Assembly (NCBI RefSeq): GCF_000801955.1
Contig: NZ_JSZO01000016.1
Coordinates: 1 to 64,000 of the forward strand
Source of the DNA: Ralstonia sp. A12
Lineage (GTDB): Bacteria; Pseudomonadota; Gammaproteobacteria; Burkholderiales; Burkholderiaceae
DNA length: 64,000 nt
Direction of reading: 5' to 3'
In this document: positions 61,419 to 64,000 of the stretch, piece by piece
How positions within the stretch are numbered: position 1 is the stretch's first letter
How the letters are laid out: each line of letters starts with the position of its first letter
Position numbers and translations under genes: made by a program
The notes under the pieces: model-generated
Told to the model about the DNA's origin: nothing
What the model saw: only the letters and a program-made list of their open reading frames with translations
The model's database searches: none

Positions 61419-62888
61419 TCAGTCGAGCTGCCCCTGGCAGGCGTATTTGGTGTGGAGGTAGTCTTCCAGCCCGTGGACGGAGCCTTCCCGACCGTAACCG
61501 GACTCCTTCACGCCGCCGAATGGTGCCGCCTCGGCCGCCAGCGCGCCTTCGTTGATACCGACGATCCCGCTTTCCAGCGCCTCGACCACTCGCCAGATGC
61601 GGCGGACATCCTGGCTGTAGAAGTACGCCGCCAGCCCAAACGGCGTGTCGTTGGCGGCGGCAATCACTTCGTCTTCGCTGGTGAAACGCGTGAGCGGCGC
61701 GACGGGGCCGAAGGTCTCTTCGCAGGCGCAGGCCATGGTGGCATCGGCACCGGTCAGCACGGTGGGGGCGTAGTACTGCGGGCCCAGGTGTGTCAGGCGC
61801 TCACCGCCGGTCAACACGCGTGCGCCCTTGGCGACGGCGTCCTTCACATGGCGCTCGATCTTCTCGACGGCGCGGGCGTTGATCATGGGGCCGATCTGCG
61901 AGGCGGGGTCGCTGGCCGGTCCGACGTTGAGCGCAGCGACACGTGCGGCGAGCTTGCTCGCAAACGCATCGTGTACCGCTTCGTGCACGAACACCCGGTT
62001 CGGGCACACGCAGGTCTGCCCGCCGTTGCGGAACTTGGCCGCCATGAAGCCTTCAACAGCGGCATCGATGTCGGCGTCTTCAAACACGATAAAGGGTGCG
62101 TTGCCGCCGAGTTCGAGCGACAGCTTCTTGAGCGTATCGGCACTGCGGCGCGCCAGGTGCTTGCCCACCGGCGTGGAACCCGTGAACGTGATCTTGCGCA
62201 CGCGCGCATCGTCCAGCCACACATCCACCACTTCAGGCGTGCGTTCGCGCGACGCGGTGACGATATTGAGCACGCCCGGCGGCACACCGGCTTCCTGCGC
62301 AAGGCGCACCAGGGCGAGTGAAGTCAGCGGCGTATCCTCCGCCGGCTTGCAGACCACGGTGCAGCCCACCGCCAGCGCCGGCGCAATCTTGCGCGCGATC
62401 ATTGCTGCGGGAAAATTCCAAGGCGTGATGGCTGCCACCACACCCACCGGCTCCTTCAGCGCGAACATGCGCCGACCTGGCACCGGCGCGGGAATCACCT
62501 CGCCGTTCATGCGCGTGGCCTGTTCGCCAAACCATTCGATATAGCTTGCGGCGTAGGCCACCTCGCCCTTGCCCTCGCCGAGCGGCTTGCCCTGCTCCAG
62601 CGAAATGAGCTTGCCCAGGTCGTCCTGATGCGCGAGCACAAGGGCATTCCACTTCTTGATGATCTGCGCGCGCTGTTTGGCGGGCACCTTGCGCCAAGTG
62701 GGGAACGCGGCATGCGCAGCCTCCAGTGCAGCACGCGCCTCGGTCGCGCCCGAATCGGGCACACGAGCGATGACATTGCCGGTGGCGGGGTCGGTCACGT
62801 CCAGCAGGGGGCCTGCTGCGGCCGTCCATTCCCCGGCAATGTAGTTGGCGTTGCGGATCAGGTCAGTGCGGGTCAAGGTGAGAGACAT
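61419..62888 (-). CDS. gabD: NAD(P)-dependent succinate-semialdehyde dehydrogenase
   Basis: A 489-residue aldehyde dehydrogenase of the succinate-semialdehyde type, oxidising succinate semialdehyde to succinate with NAD(P). Seen: AGEWTAAAGPLLDVTDPATG opening, ITPWNFPAAMIARKIAPALA, FTGSTPVGKHLARRSAD, catalytic Glu in LSLELGGNAPF and catalytic Cys 293 in NGGQTCVCPNRVFVHE. The C-V-C around the active site is as in GabD. ATG at 62888 gives the normal length. It follows the tartrate/malate dehydrogenase gene on the same strand, 28 bases away, suggesting a shared C4-acid pathway. GabD versus a related semialdehyde enzyme is not fully settled. Confidence 0.85.
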   Translation of the reverse strand: MSLTLTRTDLIRNANYIAGEWTAAAGPLLDVTDPATGNVIARVPDSGATEARAALEAAHAAFPTWRKVPAKQRAQIIKKWNALVLAHQDDLGKLISLEQGKPLGEGKGEVAYAASYIEWFGEQATRMNGEVIPAPVPGRRMFALKEPVGVVAAITPWNFPAAMIARKIAPALAVGCTVVCKPAEDTPLTSLALVRLAQEAGVPPGVLNIVTASRERTPEVVDVWLDDARVRKITFTGSTPVGKHLARRSADTLKKLSLELGGNAPFIVFEDADIDAAVEGFMAAKFRNGGQTCVCPNRVFVHEAVHDAFASKLAARVAALNVGPASDPASQIGPMINARAVEKIERHVKDAVAKGARVLTGGERLTHLGPQYYAPTVLTGADATMACACEETFGPVAPLTRFTSEDEVIAAANDTPFGLAAYFYSQDVRRIWRVVEALESGIVGINEGALAAEAAPFGGVKESGYGREGSVHGLEDYLHTKYACQGQLD

Positions 62889-62915
62889 GGTTCGAGTCCG
62901 GCAGGAATTCAGCAA

Positions 62916-64000
62916 TCAAGCAGCAACCAGCGCGGCAATCGCCTCGCCAATCTGCGTGGTGTTGGCGGTACCGCCCAGGTCTGGCGTGTGCGGGCCGTCC
63001 TTGAGCACGGTCTCGATGGCCGCGACGATGGCATCGTGTGCGGCCCGCCCTGCGCCCTGCCCTTGCGTGAGGAAGTCCAGCATCAGCGCTCCTGACCAGA
63101 TCATTGCGATCGGGTTGGCGATGTTCTTGCCGTAGATGTCCGGCGCGGAGCCATGCACCGGCTCAAACAACGACGGGAAGGAGCGCTCCGGATTCAGGTT
63201 GGCGGACGGTGCCAGGCCGATCGTGCCGGTGGTCGCGGGGCCCAGGTCAGAGAGGATGTCGCCAAACAGGTTGGTGGCGGCCACCACATCGAAGCGGCCC
63301 GGTTGCAGCACGAAGCGCGCGGTCAGGATATCGATGTGCTGCTTGTCGAGCGTGACGTCGGGGTACTGCTGGGCCACGTCATCCGCACGGGCGTCCCACC
63401 AGGGCATGCTGATGGCAATGCCGTTGCTCTTGGTGGCCAGCGTCACGTGCTTGCGTTCGCGGCTTTGTGCCAGGTCGAAGGCGAACTTCAGCAGGCGCTC
63501 GGCACCACGGCGCGAATAGACGGATTCCTGGATCACGACTTCGTTGTCGGTGCCTTCGTACATGATGCCGCCGAGCGACGTGTACTCGCCCTCGGTGTTC
63601 TCGCGGACCACGTAGTAGTCGATGTCACCGGGCTTGCGGTTGGCCAGTGGGCACGGCACGCCTTCAAACAGACGCACGGGGCGCAGGTTGATGTACTGGT
63701 CGAACTCGCGGCGGAACTTGAGCAGCGAGCCCCACAGCGAGACGTGATCCGGCACGGTGGCAGGCCAACCGACTGCGCCAAAGAAGATCGCATCCATGCC
63801 CTTGAGCTGGGCCTTCCAGTCGTCCGGCATCATCTTGCCGTGTTGCTGGTAGTAGTCGCAGCTGGCCCATTCGATGTGATGACACTCCAGCTCGAAGCCG
63901 AAGCGTTCGGCCGCTGCCTGGATGACGCGCAGGCCCTCGGGCATGACTTCGCGGCCGATGCCGTCTCCGGGGATGATCGCGATGCGGAATGCGGGAATCA
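62916..64000 (-). CDS. Tartrate/D-malate dehydrogenase (decarboxylating), 5' end cut
   Basis: A partial gene, at least 361 codons, running off the right edge. It belongs to the isocitrate/isopropylmalate dehydrogenase superfamily, tartrate/D-malate branch (TtuC/DmlA-like): RIAIIPGDGIGREV at the N-terminus, DYYVVRENTEGEY with the family Tyr, substrate and metal site LFGDILSDLGP, and FEPVHGSAPDIYGKNIANP. It oxidises and decarboxylates D-malate or oxidises tartrate with NAD. Only the first one or a few residues are missing, since the motif near the N-terminus is visible. Next to the semialdehyde dehydrogenase on the same strand. Confidence 0.88.
   Translation of the reverse strand, partial: IPAFRIAIIPGDGIGREVMPEGLRVIQAAAERFGFELECHHIEWASCDYYQQHGKMMPDDWKAQLKGMDAIFFGAVGWPATVPDHVSLWGSLLKFRREFDQYINLRPVRLFEGVPCPLANRKPGDIDYYVVRENTEGEYTSLGGIMYEGTDNEVVIQESVYSRRGAERLLKFAFDLAQSRERKHVTLATKSNGIAISMPWWDARADDVAQQYPDVTLDKQHIDILTARFVLQPGRFDVVAATNLFGDILSDLGPATTGTIGLAPSANLNPERSFPSLFEPVHGSAPDIYGKNIANPIAMIWSGALMLDFLTQGQGAGRAAHDAIVAAIETVLKDGPHTPDLGGTANTTQIGEAIAALVAA

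Overview
The window is GC-rich and reads as chromosome of a betaproteobacterium of the Burkholderiaceae, most like Ralstonia. This rests on recognised gene families and gene order (the DUF3348-DUF802-OmpA-DUF2894 operon, a heavy-metal RND operon, chaperone-usher fimbriae, paired trimeric autotransporters), not on a database search. No rRNA or tRNA gene was found. About 45 protein genes are supported.

Layout. 1-6.3 kb: an accessory-looking block with two lipoprotein genes on the minus strand, divergent from a secreted GH25 lysozyme-like gene and a secreted caspase-like/GH25 fusion. It is followed by a gene-free stretch with GGGGGCAAC repeats and a perfect hairpin. 6.3-10.1 kb: TetR regulator, EamA transporter, thioredoxin-like [2Fe-2S] ferredoxin and a diguanylate cyclase. 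10.1-14.7 kb: a four-gene operon whose middle genes form a MotA/MotB-like (ZorA/ZorB-like) pair with a long repeat-bearing cytoplasmic tail. 14.9-20 kb: P-loop kinase, two methyltransferases, a flavoprotein and a Phd/ParE toxin-antitoxin pair. 20-22.7 kb: fimbrial chaperone, pilin and two-domain adhesin without an usher. 23.0-24.0 kb: a compact element that looks like a phage C4/CI-type antisense RNA unit, next to an array of degenerate 21-bp repeats. 24.1-33.4 kb: a small hypothetical gene and two paralogous trimeric autotransporter adhesins. 33.7-37.4 kb: a NarL-type response regulator convergent with a hybrid histidine kinase. 37.6-42.5 kb: a complete chaperone-usher fimbrial operon. 43-45.4 kb: an IS remnant and a FixJ/FixL-like two-component pair. 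45.8-51.3 kb: LysR regulator, periplasmic isochorismatase-like hydrolase, TonB-dependent receptor and a PAS-PAS-GGDEF protein. 51.8-54.1 kb: an M1 aminopeptidase lipoprotein. 54.2-60.9 kb: an HME-RND metal efflux operon ending in a PII-like gene. 60.9-64 kb: HxlR regulator, succinate-semialdehyde dehydrogenase and a tartrate/D-malate dehydrogenase cut by the window edge.

How it fits together. Much of the window concerns the cell surface and the sessile/motile switch: two fimbrial loci, two giant adhesins, two diguanylate cyclases and two sensor-regulator pairs. The loci most worth following up are the stator-like operon at 10.1-14.7 kb, the C4-like antisense unit with its repeat array at 23.3-24.0 kb, and the secreted caspase-GH25 fusion at 3.9-5.9 kb.
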